A DNA stretch of 9,334 nt from Bacillota bacterium (lineage in GTDB: Bacteria > Bacillota > Clostridia > Lachnospirales > Lachnospiraceae), in assembly GCA_023415655.1 (NCBI GenBank), contig JAEZKD010000088.1, positions 1-9,334 on the forward strand, written 5' to 3'. The translations under genes were made by a program, and so were the position numbers. The notes under the pieces were generated by a model, which saw only the letters and a program-made list of their open reading frames with translations, had not been told where the DNA came from and made no database searches. This document shows, piece after piece, positions 1 to 6,016 of this stretch (positions within the stretch are counted from its first letter, which is position 1; each line of letters starts with the position of its first letter).

Positions 1-51
1 ATCGAAAGATAGCAAGGAGCTCCTTTATATATTTCAAAATTATTCTCTTAC

Positions 52-198
52 CTACTTCTTCAAAGTTACTGTACCAAGTACAGAGGGATTGGCATAGCCG
101 GTACCGGTCTTATCATACCAGTTATAGGTTCCAGCTCGGCTGCTGCTTCCCGCATCATCATTAATCTGGAAATCCAAGCCGACATTATAATAATTTAC
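52..198 (-). pseudogene. C-terminal remnant of a CBM9 (xylanase-type) carbohydrate-binding protein
   Basis: An open minus-strand frame runs into a TAG stop at 52-54 and reads VGLDFQINDDAG, then TYNWYDKTGTGYA and SVLGTVTLKK. I recognise this as the end of a family 9 carbohydrate-binding module, which typically closes a multidomain xylanase with a G-(F/L)-D-x-Q-I-N-D strand, a W-x-D turn and a final G-x-x-x-L strand. CBM9 modules bind reducing ends of xylan or cellulose chains outside the cell. Only about 48 codons remain. Upstream, the frame enters a terminator-like hairpin at about 199 and hits a stop at 211-213, so the rest of the protein is absent here. It has no start codon or ribosome binding site of its own, so it is a truncated end left by a deletion or insertion. 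Family assignment is from memory of the motif pattern, with good but not complete certainty. Confidence 0.65.
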
Positions 199-233
199 AA
201 AGGCATGGGGTCATTTCTAATCCCCATGCCTTT
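199..233 (-). terminator. 12-bp inverted repeat, terminator-like hairpin
   Basis: AAAGGCATGGGG at 199-210 is followed after 11 nt by the perfect complement CCCCATGCCTTT at 222-233. The stem has a GC-rich centre and an A-run/T-run at its base. The T-run is short, so it could act in either direction. On the minus strand it starts immediately at the stop codon of the 29-aa ORF (232-321), so it would end transcripts coming from the GNAT gene side. It also marks the point where the CBM9 remnant is cut. Confidence 0.65.
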
Positions 234-321
234 ATAGAATATCACTATTCTGTTTGGTATAAAATCGCTCATTCTTATAAAAATGCGACTGCAGTACTAT
301 TGATTTATCATATTTATTCAT
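232..321 (-). CDS. 29-aa small ORF or truncated gene start
   Basis: ATG at 319-321 is preceded, 7 nt away, by GGAG (within CTAGGAG), a good Gram-positive ribosome binding site. The frame encodes MNKYDKSIVLQSHFYKN, then ERFYTKQNSDIL, and ends in TAA at 232-234, directly at the base of the 199-233 hairpin. The peptide is charged, has no membrane segment or signal peptide, and is not one I recognise. Start signal, short body and terminator make it either a genuine small protein gene or the first codons of a longer gene whose rest was lost. It lies downstream of the GNAT gene at 442 on the same strand. Confidence 0.4.
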   Translation of the reverse strand: MNKYDKSIVLQSHFYKNERFYTKQNSDIL

Positions 322-347
322 AGGTATTCTCCTAGGCAAATTTATCG

Positions 348-434
348 TTACCCCCGCCATATATCACATTGCCTCTTTAAGAACTTGGATGTCTCAGCAA
401 CTGGACGAATTAGAATATGTCCATGAGTTATTCC
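348..434 (-). other. Open coding-like stretch without a start, possible gene fragment
   Basis: Between the GNAT stop and the 29-aa ORF, the minus strand has a 28-codon open stretch that reads HILIRPVAETSKFLKRQC, then DIWRG, and stops with TAA at 348-350. An in-frame stop at 435-437 precedes it, and it has no ATG, GTG or TTG start with a ribosome binding site. The residue mix looks like real protein, but I cannot assign a family. It may be a decayed gene end or chance. Apart from this, the 29-aa ORF, the hairpin and the CBM9 tail, I see nothing in 1-441. Confidence 0.2.
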
Positions 435-441
435 TTAGGCT

Positions 442-1209
442 TTACTTGTTCATATCTACTATAAAATCCTCTTTTTTTGCCGTAACTTGAACCCAAGCCG
501 GTCTAAATCCGCTTTTTATTGCATTCCGAACTGATTTGATGTTAGACCACGCACAACAATAAAACGGAACTATATTCCTGTTTAATACTTCTATGGCAAG
601 TCTACTTGTAAGGCTGGAAGCTACTCCTTGCCTTCTATATTCAGGCAGTACATCAATCCCTATCTGCCACATAGTATCGCAATCACAGGAGCATCCTGCG
701 AGTCCGATCAATCTTCCATTATCAAAAGCACCGATAGCTAACTTGTCAAGCTGTTTACGCTTTTCACATAACGCATTCTGCCATTCCGGTAAATAATATT
801 TCGAAAAATCTTCCGGTTCTAGGATTCTCGTTTCATACTTACATTCAATAATCCTTATAGAATTCATATCTGGTAAAAAATACTCTGCCATAAAGCAAAT
901 GTTTAAGTTATACGGTTTAAGTTTTTCAATTAATACATGTAAATTAGGTGTTTCAAAACAATGCTCAACAGGGTATTTTGCTATGTACTCGCTTACTGCT
1001 TCCATTAATACTTCTGATACGGAAGCTACAATGTTATTACCGTAGGAGGTCAAATCACAAGAAAACGGTAATTCCAGATACCTTCTGGCCTTAGGATTTT
1101 TGCCGGAGATTACCGTCTTGTTTTCTGTCTTATTAAAGTCCTCCATGTTACAATTGCTGTCAAAGGCTGATTGCTGCATCGCGATCCTCATTATTTCGTT
1201 ATTTGTCAT
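442..1209 (-). CDS. GNAT family N-acetyltransferase (255 aa)
   Basis: This is a putative acetyl-CoA-dependent N-acetyltransferase in the cytoplasm; the acceptor is unknown. The GNAT fold occupies the C-terminal part (about residues 155-245). Motif A is visible as WQIGIDVLPEYRRQGVASSL, where R193-Q-G-V-A forms the acetyl-CoA pyrophosphate loop, followed by WSNIKSVRNAIKSGFRPAW, the usual motif B region ending in GF. The first 140 residues form an extra N-terminal region typical of a Gram-positive subfamily of about 260 aa, so the protein looks full length. The ATG at 1209 is preceded by AAAGGA about 6 nt upstream. The upstream neighbour, the 274-aa gene, ends 88 bp before, with no repeat or hairpin that I can see between them, so co-transcription is possible. 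Substrate cannot be told from sequence. Confidence 0.88.
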   Translation of the reverse strand: MTNNEIMRIAMQQSAFDSNCNMEDFNKTENKTVISGKNPKARRYLELPFSCDLTSYGNNIVASVSEVLMEAVSEYIAKYPVEHCFETPNLHVLIEKLKPYNLNICFMAEYFLPDMNSIRIIECKYETRILEPEDFSKYYLPEWQNALCEKRKQLDKLAIGAFDNGRLIGLAGCSCDCDTMWQIGIDVLPEYRRQGVASSLTSRLAIEVLNRNIVPFYCCAWSNIKSVRNAIKSGFRPAWVQVTAKKEDFIVDMNK

Positions 1210-1297
1210 GGTTGTCCTTTCTATTCCTATTCATATTATGATTCAATGCAGGATATTGTTATAGACTTCTTGTAAGCATTGACCATCTGAGCGAACC

Positions 1298-2122
1298 TTA
1301 CCTGTTTCCATGAACGAGAACCATCTCGTTATAATTTAAGTATACCAGATCCTCTATTCGGAAAGAGTCCAACGGAACTGTTTTTACGAGCTTCAAGTTT
1401 TCTGGTTCACTCCATATTGTTGCTAAAATGATTTCCGGCACCTCACTTAAAATATCGCGAAATAGACATGTATACTCCTCAAACTCATCCGTATAATTTT
1501 TATAATTATTCCTCTCGGTTCTCGCGATGACCGCATCGATTACAAAGGATTCCGCTTCCATCGTTGATTCAATGATATTCTCAGAAAAAGCATCTTCTGA
1601 AGTCATATTTTCTAACAGTAATTCCTCCGGATGCTCAATAATTTGTTTCAAAGGAATTCCTGTACTTTTCTCAGCGTTTTCCTCTTCCTCTGTCCGAAAG
1701 TAGCAAATCGAATCTCGCATCAGATCATTCTCCAGTTGATACTTTCGAAGCATTTCCATACTCGCTTGGTACTCCGGATTCACATCCATGATATCTTCTT
1801 GTTGATCGTGAAGCATTGCTTGAAATAACTCCTCAACTGTACGATTGTAAACTTCCTTTTGTTCTTTATACTCCGGCTGATTCATAAATTCTCTGATCTG
1901 ACAAAGTCTCTCCAGTCGATCCTTTTTCTTTACTTCAATAGCCTCCTTAAAGGTCCTGCCTTTCATTTCTATCAGTCCGCCCACACACGAATCGCAGTTA
2001 CAATAACCTTTTTGGTAGGCTTCATAATTATTTAAATTTTCAAACATTCTTTGATACCCATTTTTCTCTAATATCCGAACCGCTCGCTCGTCACAAGTTA
2101 GGATCAAATTGAATCTACACAC
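1298..2122 (-). CDS. Protein of unknown function with N-terminal Cys-rich motif (274 aa)
   Basis: I do not recognise a named family. The protein begins MCRFNLILTC and has YCNCDSCVGG at residues 40-49, so cysteines 2, 10, 41, 43 and 46 cluster in the first fifth. Cys2 right after the initiator could be a metal or redox ligand or an N-terminal nucleophile, but this is inference. Residues 55-110 are rich in Lys, Glu and Arg and probably helical. The C-terminal half is strongly acidic and has no transmembrane segment. The start is GTG at 2122, chosen because AAAGGGG lies about 7 nt upstream and the frame gives the MCRF beginning. Upstream lies repeat element C. Downstream, 88 bp away, is the GNAT gene. 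It is probably cytoplasmic. Confidence 0.7.
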   Translation of the reverse strand: MCRFNLILTCDERAVRILEKNGYQRMFENLNNYEAYQKGYCNCDSCVGGLIEMKGRTFKEAIEVKKKDRLERLCQIREFMNQPEYKEQKEVYNRTVEELFQAMLHDQQEDIMDVNPEYQASMEMLRKYQLENDLMRDSICYFRTEEEENAEKSTGIPLKQIIEHPEELLLENMTSEDAFSENIIESTMEAESFVIDAVIARTERNNYKNYTDEFEEYTCLFRDILSEVPEIILATIWSEPENLKLVKTVPLDSFRIEDLVYLNYNEMVLVHGNR

Positions 2123-2165
2123 CTTGCCACCCCTTTCAGTAACACACCTTCACATATAACAGACT

Positions 2166-2249
2166 TTATACCATGACAACACCCATATCCAGCATAAACA
2201 TAATCGGACTATCTCTTTCCTTCGTGATTACCGCCAATTTCGAGTCATA
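2166..2249 (-). other. Open coding-like stretch between unknown gene and repeat C
   Basis: A minus-strand frame of 27 codons reads KLAVITKERDSPIMFMLDMG and stops with TAA at 2166-2168. A TAG stop immediately precedes it at 2250-2252, and it has no supported start. Its right end overlaps repeat element C. It could be a decayed gene fragment or chance. I found no convincing promoter for the 274-aa gene here. Confidence 0.15.
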
Positions 2250-2340
2250 CTATCATTTAGTGCATCTTTACCTAATAAGCATATTGTGAAGTTGTATACC
2301 CTCCCCAGTTGATAAAGATCACAACTATTTCTTCACAATA
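2241..2340 (-). repeat. Intergenic repeat element C, with inverted repeat over the kinase gene stop
   Basis: Read on the plus strand, this element has CGAGTC at 2241-2246 and TTACCTAATAAGC at 2268-2280, matching elements A (4484/4511) and B (7781/7808) with the same 27-bp spacing. After the core comes a perfect 10-bp inverted repeat, TATTGTGAAG (2282-2291) and CTTCACAATA (2331-2340), with a second possible pairing GTTGT/ACAAC (2291-2295/2321-2325) inside it. The right arm overlaps the stop codon (2333-2335) of the P-loop kinase gene. No T-run follows on the minus strand, so it is not a classical intrinsic terminator. The whole gap between the genes is 210 bp. Confidence 0.5.
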
Positions 2341-2917
2341 AATGATTAAGATTCTCTATAATTTTCTTTAGATTGTGTTTCACAGATAATGTTCCATCAA
2401 TTACGATAACAGGACAACTAAATTTCATAGCACATTCTTCAACTGCTTTTGAATCACGATTTTCTACTACTTTTCGGAATTCCATTTGTTGTACAAACAT
2501 ATCGCCACCATTAAGAACTCTTGCTCCGAACCTTTTTTCTTCCCTCGCTTGAATTCTTTTCAATCTTTCTTCCAGTGGCGTTTGAACCCAGAAAGCAATA
2601 TCAATCTGTGAAAGAATTTCATCACTCCAATTCATTGTAACTCCAGAAATAATAAACCTGGGATGAGTCTTTATATCCTCCATAATTGCGGTTTGTACTT
2701 CACTCTTTGTTCTAGGCTTCGAAAAAGGAAGTTCGTCTAAATGCTCAGTATCAATTACACTGTTATTTTCTAAAGCACATTTTCTTGATTCTCTTTGCTC
2801 AGGAAAATAATAATCTTCCACATCCATCTCAAAATAGCCTATTTGTTTTGCTAACTCATGAGTTAGAGTCGACTTCCCGCCTCCATTCAGCCCGAAAATA
2901 GCAATTCCCTGAATCAT
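2333..2917 (-). CDS. P-loop (AAA-type) nucleotide kinase-like protein (194 aa)
   Basis: A small cytoplasmic P-loop NTPase, probably a kinase of the nucleoside/shikimate-kinase type. The Walker A motif GLNGGGKST is at residues 9-17, right after the first beta strand IAIF. DVEDYYF at about 32-38 fits the acidic substrate-binding region, IDIAFWVQTPLEERLKRI is the usual strand-helix before the lid, and REEKRFGAR resembles an arginine-rich lid. A C-terminal strand (PVIVID) completes the core, so the protein appears full length. The substrate cannot be predicted; such stand-alone kinases are commonly annotated only as AAA family ATPase. ATG 2917 has GGGG about 8 nt upstream, a modest ribosome binding site. 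It stands alone between repeat elements D (upstream) and C (over its stop codon). Confidence 0.82.
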   Translation of the reverse strand: MIQGIAIFGLNGGGKSTLTHELAKQIGYFEMDVEDYYFPEQRESRKCALENNSVIDTEHLDELPFSKPRTKSEVQTAIMEDIKTHPRFIISGVTMNWSDEILSQIDIAFWVQTPLEERLKRIQAREEKRFGARVLNGGDMFVQQMEFRKVVENRDSKAVEECAMKFSCPVIVIDGTLSVKHNLKKIIENLNHLL

Positions 2918-2974
2918 TCTTTATACCCCACATATTCAAATTTGTAGAAGCACTAGCATTGTATAATGATGATA

Positions 2975-3072
2975 CATTTTTAACTGTCATAGAAGTTTTT
3001 AAAGGACACAACTACCTAATAAACACAATGGAAGTTGGGTTTACTTGGCATTTATAAAGATTGTAAGCTAAC
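2975..3072 (-). repeat. Intergenic repeat element D
   Basis: The plus strand shows CATTTTTAACT at 2975-2985 (compare CATTTTGTAACT in element A), then CTACCTAATAAACACAA at 3012-3028 and GGGTTTAC at 3037-3044, in the same order as element A. The segment from CATTTT to TTTAC is 70 bp (72 in A). A possible stem follows the core: GTTGGGTTTAC (3034-3044) pairs with GTAAGCTAAC (3063-3072) with one bulge and G-T pairs. ATAAAGAT at 3054-3061 recurs in element C at 2312-2319. It lies between the kinase gene start and the membrane protein stop. Confidence 0.45.
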
Positions 3073-3112
3073 CTATATTTTATAGCAGTTTATAATCAAC
3101 CGTACATCAATA

Positions 3113-3307
3113 CTATTTTCTTCTTAAGTTTGGATATTCCATAAAAAAAGAACTTATAAGGAATACTATTGCATATACAAGAATGATATCTAACTCTAAA
3201 TCCCTATCAAAATAATAATATGCTACAACATTTATTAATAAATAGATACCTATAGAAACAATACAATTTGATAATATTTTTTTTATAGTTCTATCTCTAT
3301 TCTTCAT
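3113..3307 (-). CDS. Small two-helix membrane protein (64 aa)
   Basis: A 64-residue protein with two predicted membrane segments: about residues 12-32 (SNCIVSIGIYLLINVVAYYY) and 38-57 (LELDIILVYAIVFLISSFF, approximately), joined by a short charged turn FDRDLE. The basic N-terminus MKNRDRTIKK and basic end RRK suggest both ends in the cytoplasm. The start is well supported: AGGTGGGG lies 5 nt before ATG 3307. It follows the phosphotransferase gene by 40 bp on the same strand with no hairpin between, so the two are probably co-transcribed. Its base composition is distinctly more AT-rich than its neighbour's. I do not recognise a family; a small immunity-like or accessory membrane protein is possible but unsupported. 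Confidence 0.68.
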   Translation of the reverse strand: MKNRDRTIKKILSNCIVSIGIYLLINVVAYYYFDRDLELDIILVYAIVFLISSFFMEYPNLRRK

Positions 3308-3347
3308 GCAACCCCACCTTAATTCAATCTAGTTATACTTTTTTGGT

Positions 3348-4346
3348 TCAATGGCTTTTTATCTCATAAATTCTTTGAAGAGTGTCGAGATTTCTCGCTC
3401 TTTCGTCAGAAGATTGGGCAAGCCTATAACCATCAACAAGCCTGTATCCGAAGTGCGTAATTATGCGTTCTGTTATATACATATCAGAGATATTTGATAT
3501 GTTTGCGTATTGAGCAAAACCATTTCGGTAGGCAGGTACACACTTGTGATAATAATCCACCATGTTTTCAATGTCTGCATTGTCCAAGAGCAAGTTCACA
3601 ATATCTTCTCCCATATACCCCCATCCCGTGCTGTCCCAATCAATGTAGGTTACTGCATCGTCTGTGACAAAAACGTTCCATACAAAAGGGTCTCTGTGGC
3701 ATAGTACAATGGGCAGTTTATCGACTTGGTTCCATATTTCATTCACGTTATTATCCGTTTCGATAAGCATCTCGCATAAATGCTTTGGAATTTCGCAGTT
3801 AGCGGAGCGTATATAATCGTATACACCGTTCAGCGATTTAAAGTATAAGTACCCGTTTTTGAAAGCATCTGTTTTGCTTAGATTGGTAAATCTTTTCAGT
3901 TGGACAGGTTGATTTGCGTACAACTCGCCTTGAAACCTACCAAGCTCGGCGGCAATTCGTTCATACATTTCACCGGTTAAATTTAAAGCAGTTACACCAT
4001 CTACATATTCCATCCATAATCGTGTTTCAAAATTGTTGATTTCTGCATAATAACATTTTGGACGGCGGATAGAGCTGGTAAATAAATTTTCTAAGTTTGA
4101 TGTATAAAGATCATATTCTCTACTCCATGAATTAGGGTCACCGTTTCGATCCCATTTCTTTTGTACCTTTAAGACCATTTTATATGGCGTTTTTTCGTTC
4201 GTGTTCGTTTCGGCTGTACCGATTATAAGAAATACATCACCCACCGATCCGGCTTGCATTTCCTTTAGCTCATAATCAGCATTAATAATTGTTTTGGATA
4301 ACATTGTGCTTAAAGCATGTTTTAGTGATTCGAGAATGATCTCCAT
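3348..4346 (-). CDS. APH-type phosphotransferase (332 aa)
   Basis: A cytoplasmic kinase of the aminoglycoside phosphotransferase/choline kinase superfamily, transferring phosphate from ATP to a small molecule. The catalytic loop is LCHRDPFVWNVFV, with H217, D219 (likely catalytic base) and N224. The metal-binding DxD-like motif is YIDWDSTGWG with D236 and D238. VLKVQKKW around K60 fits the ATP-binding lysine, and E77 in SREYDLY fits its partner. The length of 332 aa is normal for the family, and no piece is missing. Overall resemblance to named resistance enzymes is not clear, so the substrate may be an antibiotic, a sugar or another hydroxylated compound. ATG 4346 has AGAGGT about 9 nt upstream. 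A possible promoter lies at 4402-4430. The small membrane protein gene follows 40 bp downstream. Confidence 0.87.
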   Translation of the reverse strand: MEIILESLKHALSTMLSKTIINADYELKEMQAGSVGDVFLIIGTAETNTNEKTPYKMVLKVQKKWDRNGDPNSWSREYDLYTSNLENLFTSSIRRPKCYYAEINNFETRLWMEYVDGVTALNLTGEMYERIAAELGRFQGELYANQPVQLKRFTNLSKTDAFKNGYLYFKSLNGVYDYIRSANCEIPKHLCEMLIETDNNVNEIWNQVDKLPIVLCHRDPFVWNVFVTDDAVTYIDWDSTGWGYMGEDIVNLLLDNADIENMVDYYHKCVPAYRNGFAQYANISNISDMYITERIITHFGYRLVDGYRLAQSSDERARNLDTLQRIYEIKSH

Positions 4347-4365
4347 TTAATTAATACCTCTTTCT

Positions 4366-4470
4366 TTAGTATTGGGACATACCAGTTAATTTAGAAACCG
4401 TATTATAATCAATACACATATGGCTATCACCTTCTTTGCCTACAATTAACGGATATCTCTTAATACACAT
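4366..4470 (-). other. 34-codon open stretch upstream of the phosphotransferase, possible gene fragment or small ORF
   Basis: ATG at 4468-4470 opens a frame that reads MCIKRYPLIVGKEGDSH, then MCIDYNTVSKLTGMSQY, and stops with TAA at 4366-4368. The composition looks like real protein, and the frame stays open 15 codons further upstream. There is no ribosome binding site before the ATG (the preceding bases are AGTTACAAA), so it is more likely the tail of a lost gene than a working one. The ATG coincides with the edge of repeat element A. No family recognised. Confidence 0.25.
4402..4430 (-). promoter_or_regulatory. Possible sigma-A type promoter for the phosphotransferase unit
   Basis: On the minus strand a perfect -10 box TATAAT (4402-4407) lies 17 bp from GTGATA (4425-4430), which matches four of six bases of the -35 consensus. 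It is 56 bp upstream of the phosphotransferase start. It overlaps the coding-like stretch at 4366-4470, which weakens the case for that stretch being a working gene. Confidence 0.35.
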
Positions 4471-4585
4471 TTTGTAACTATTGCGAATCACTATTTTATA
4501 GACGATTCATCTACTTAATAAACGTAAAGTGGGGTTCACAGTTGGGGACTAATCTAATCATTCAAACAAATCGGCATTTTACGCT
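4468..4585 (-). repeat. Intergenic repeat element A, with inverted repeat ending near the peptidase stop
   Basis: The plus strand shows CATTTTGTAACT (4468-4479), TGCGAATC (4482-4489), CTACTTAATAAACG (4511-4524) and GGGGTTCAC (4531-4539). TGCGAATC to the CTA core is 29 bp, exactly as in element B. Between the boxes, GAATC/GATTC arms enclose CTAT-TTT-ATAG, a small nested hairpin. After the core, AACGTAAAGTG (4521-4531) matches CATTTTACGCT (4575-4585) as an inverted repeat at 9 of 11 positions. The right arm ends 3 bp from the peptidase stop codon. Unlike element C the arm sequences differ, but their position is the same. Confidence 0.5.
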
Positions 4586-4588
4586 CAG

Positions 4589-5416
4589 TCACTTGCTAAA
4601 TATATATAGACGCTCTTTGATTTGTTCAGCATCACAATCACACAATTGTTGATTGTTCATACTCTGTGATAAACTACGAACAATGACTCCTCCCAAATAA
4701 TAGCCAACATCGGAATGGCCTTTATAGCTGCACCAATCTCCAAAAAAATCTTGAACACTTTCTCCCACTTGTACTCGACGCAGATACTCTTTAAATAATA
4801 TAGTACGATTATCTTTACACCATTTAAGCCATTCTCCATCGTCTTGATGATAAAAATCTGCATTTCCCAAAATTTCTTGCTCAGCATACATAGCTATACC
4901 CTCAGTATATAGCTGCCAAATATCTCGTTCAGCATCACTAAATCGGTTTGCTTTTCGATATTGAAAATGCCACAAATGCCCAAGTTCATGATAGATCAAT
5001 GCCGCCATAGACATATTATCATACCAGCCCAGCTCAACTATTTTCTCAATTCCGAGTAGTACGGTCGGTCTATTCTCTAGATCCGTTGCCCATCCAGCTC
5101 CACTACCTAGTCCCAGATAAAGAATAATATCAGCTTCTACCTCACGTCCAAGAACTCTCATTAGTTTCTTGTTAATGTTGTAAGTCATTTCATTGAAGCT
5201 ATCATGCGCAAGTTTCATTTTATCTACATTAGAAAGTGCATATTCAATTACCGGTATGATTTGACTTCTAAAATCATACTTCGATATATCATCTATACAC
5301 TTTCTGTATAGACCAGAGGAAATATAATCTGCATACTCCTTCCACTTATCTATTTGGAACGTTCTTTCTGCAAAAATTTCACTAATTCCATTGTATGAAT
5401 CAATTACTCTAATCAT
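4589..5416 (-). CDS. Putative zinc metallopeptidase with HELGH motif (275 aa)
   Basis: The protein carries the zincin motif ALIYHELGHLWH, with H143, E144 and H147 as two zinc ligands and the catalytic glutamate. LYTEGIAMYAEQ follows 25 residues later, with E172 as the likely third ligand. This is the gluzincin arrangement seen in DUF2268-like putative Zn-dependent proteases. DWCSYKGHSDVGYYLGGVIV near residues 227-246 fits the conserved C-terminal part of such proteins. There is no signal peptide or membrane segment, so it is probably cytoplasmic. Substrate unknown; catalytic activity is inferred from intact motif residues. ATG 5416 has AGGGA about 9 nt upstream. The NTF2-like gene ends 41 bp upstream on the same strand, so the pair is probably one operon. 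Repeat element A follows its stop. Confidence 0.8.
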   Translation of the reverse strand: MIRVIDSYNGISEIFAERTFQIDKWKEYADYISSGLYRKCIDDISKYDFRSQIIPVIEYALSNVDKMKLAHDSFNEMTYNINKKLMRVLGREVEADIILYLGLGSGAGWATDLENRPTVLLGIEKIVELGWYDNMSMAALIYHELGHLWHFQYRKANRFSDAERDIWQLYTEGIAMYAEQEILGNADFYHQDDGEWLKWCKDNRTILFKEYLRRVQVGESVQDFFGDWCSYKGHSDVGYYLGGVIVRSLSQSMNNQQLCDCDAEQIKERLYIFSK

Positions 5417-5457
5417 ATGATATCTTCCCTAAATTCAAATTTACACTGCAATACCCT

Positions 5458-5892
5458 TTAACAAGGCTCATTGGGAATGTTAAAGACGGGGTGCATCGTC
5501 ATCTCATCAATTGGTAATGACGTGTGTTCATGTACAATCTTCCATCTATTCTCTAGATAAATCAATCCCCAGCTAAGGCGATTGTCCATAGCCCTTAAGA
5601 CATCCCCATCTTTAGAATGACCTTGATAAGTAATGATCCCATGTAAAAAAGCAATATTAGTACTTTCATAAACAGTAATATCTCTGAAGTCTACAATAAC
5701 ATACTCATCACCCAGGCCATCAAACCACTTTTTTATGTTCGTTTGCCACGAAGACATTGTGTTGTAAGCGGCAGCTTGCCAAAGATCATAGTTGATTAGG
5801 TTTGAGGCATATTGACCTATAAATCCCTCATAATCTTTGTTCCTGACATAAAGACTGTAGTTATCTAAAACATCTTGAATTTCTCTTTTCAT
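5458..5892 (-). CDS. NTF2/SnoaL-like family protein (144 aa)
   Basis: A small protein of the NTF2-like cone fold (DUF4440/SnoaL type), which includes isomerases, hydrolases and non-catalytic ligand-binding proteins. The N-terminal helix with IQDVLDNYSLYVRNKDYEGF, the central FRDITVYESTNIAFLHGIIT strand and the closing LSWGLIYLENRWKIVHEHTS strand pair are typical of the family, and 144 aa is its usual length. No catalytic residue can be assigned with confidence. GGAGGAG lies 5 nt before ATG 5892, a very strong ribosome binding site. The HELGH peptidase begins 41 bp downstream, so the two are likely expressed together, although I know of no established functional link. Cytoplasmic, as no signal peptide is present. 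Confidence 0.78.
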   Translation of the reverse strand: MKREIQDVLDNYSLYVRNKDYEGFIGQYASNLINYDLWQAAAYNTMSSWQTNIKKWFDGLGDEYVIVDFRDITVYESTNIAFLHGIITYQGHSKDGDVLRAMDNRLSWGLIYLENRWKIVHEHTSLPIDEMTMHPVFNIPNEPC

Positions 5893-5958
5893 AGCAACTC
5901 CTCCGCTTTCTCTGTAGTTTTCTCTATCTAAATCTATTTATCTTAAACCTAAGGGGAT

Positions 5959-5984
5959 GGTGTTATTTTACTTAATGGGTGTTA
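5959..5984. repeat. Short direct repeat GGTGTTA in the gap before the NTF2-like gene
   Basis: GGTGTTA occurs at 5959-5965 and again at 5978-5984, 19 bp apart, flanking TTACTTAAT (5968-5976). That segment resembles the TAC(T/C)TAAT part of elements A, C and D, but the CGARTC box at the fixed 27-bp distance is missing. It may be a degenerate relative of the same repeat or a different short repeat. The rest of the 124-bp gap shows no clear promoter or terminator. Confidence 0.25.
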
Positions 5985-6016
5985 GCCATAACGCAAAGAA
6001 ACTATCATTCGTTTTA

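Noticed and set aside
2282..2340. Intrinsic terminator at the end of the P-loop kinase gene
   Set aside because: The inverted repeat overlaps the stop codon and encloses a long 39-nt interior, with no T-run after it on the minus strand.
2975..4585. Classical integron attC sites
   Set aside because: The stems lack the RYYYAAC...GTTRRRY order and the paired R and L boxes, and no integron integrase is in the window; only the general idea of a folded site near stop codons is kept as a question.
4657..4887. Minus-strand 76-codon frame inside the peptidase gene
   Set aside because: It is a shifted frame within the gene that carries the HELGH motif, and has no domain signature.
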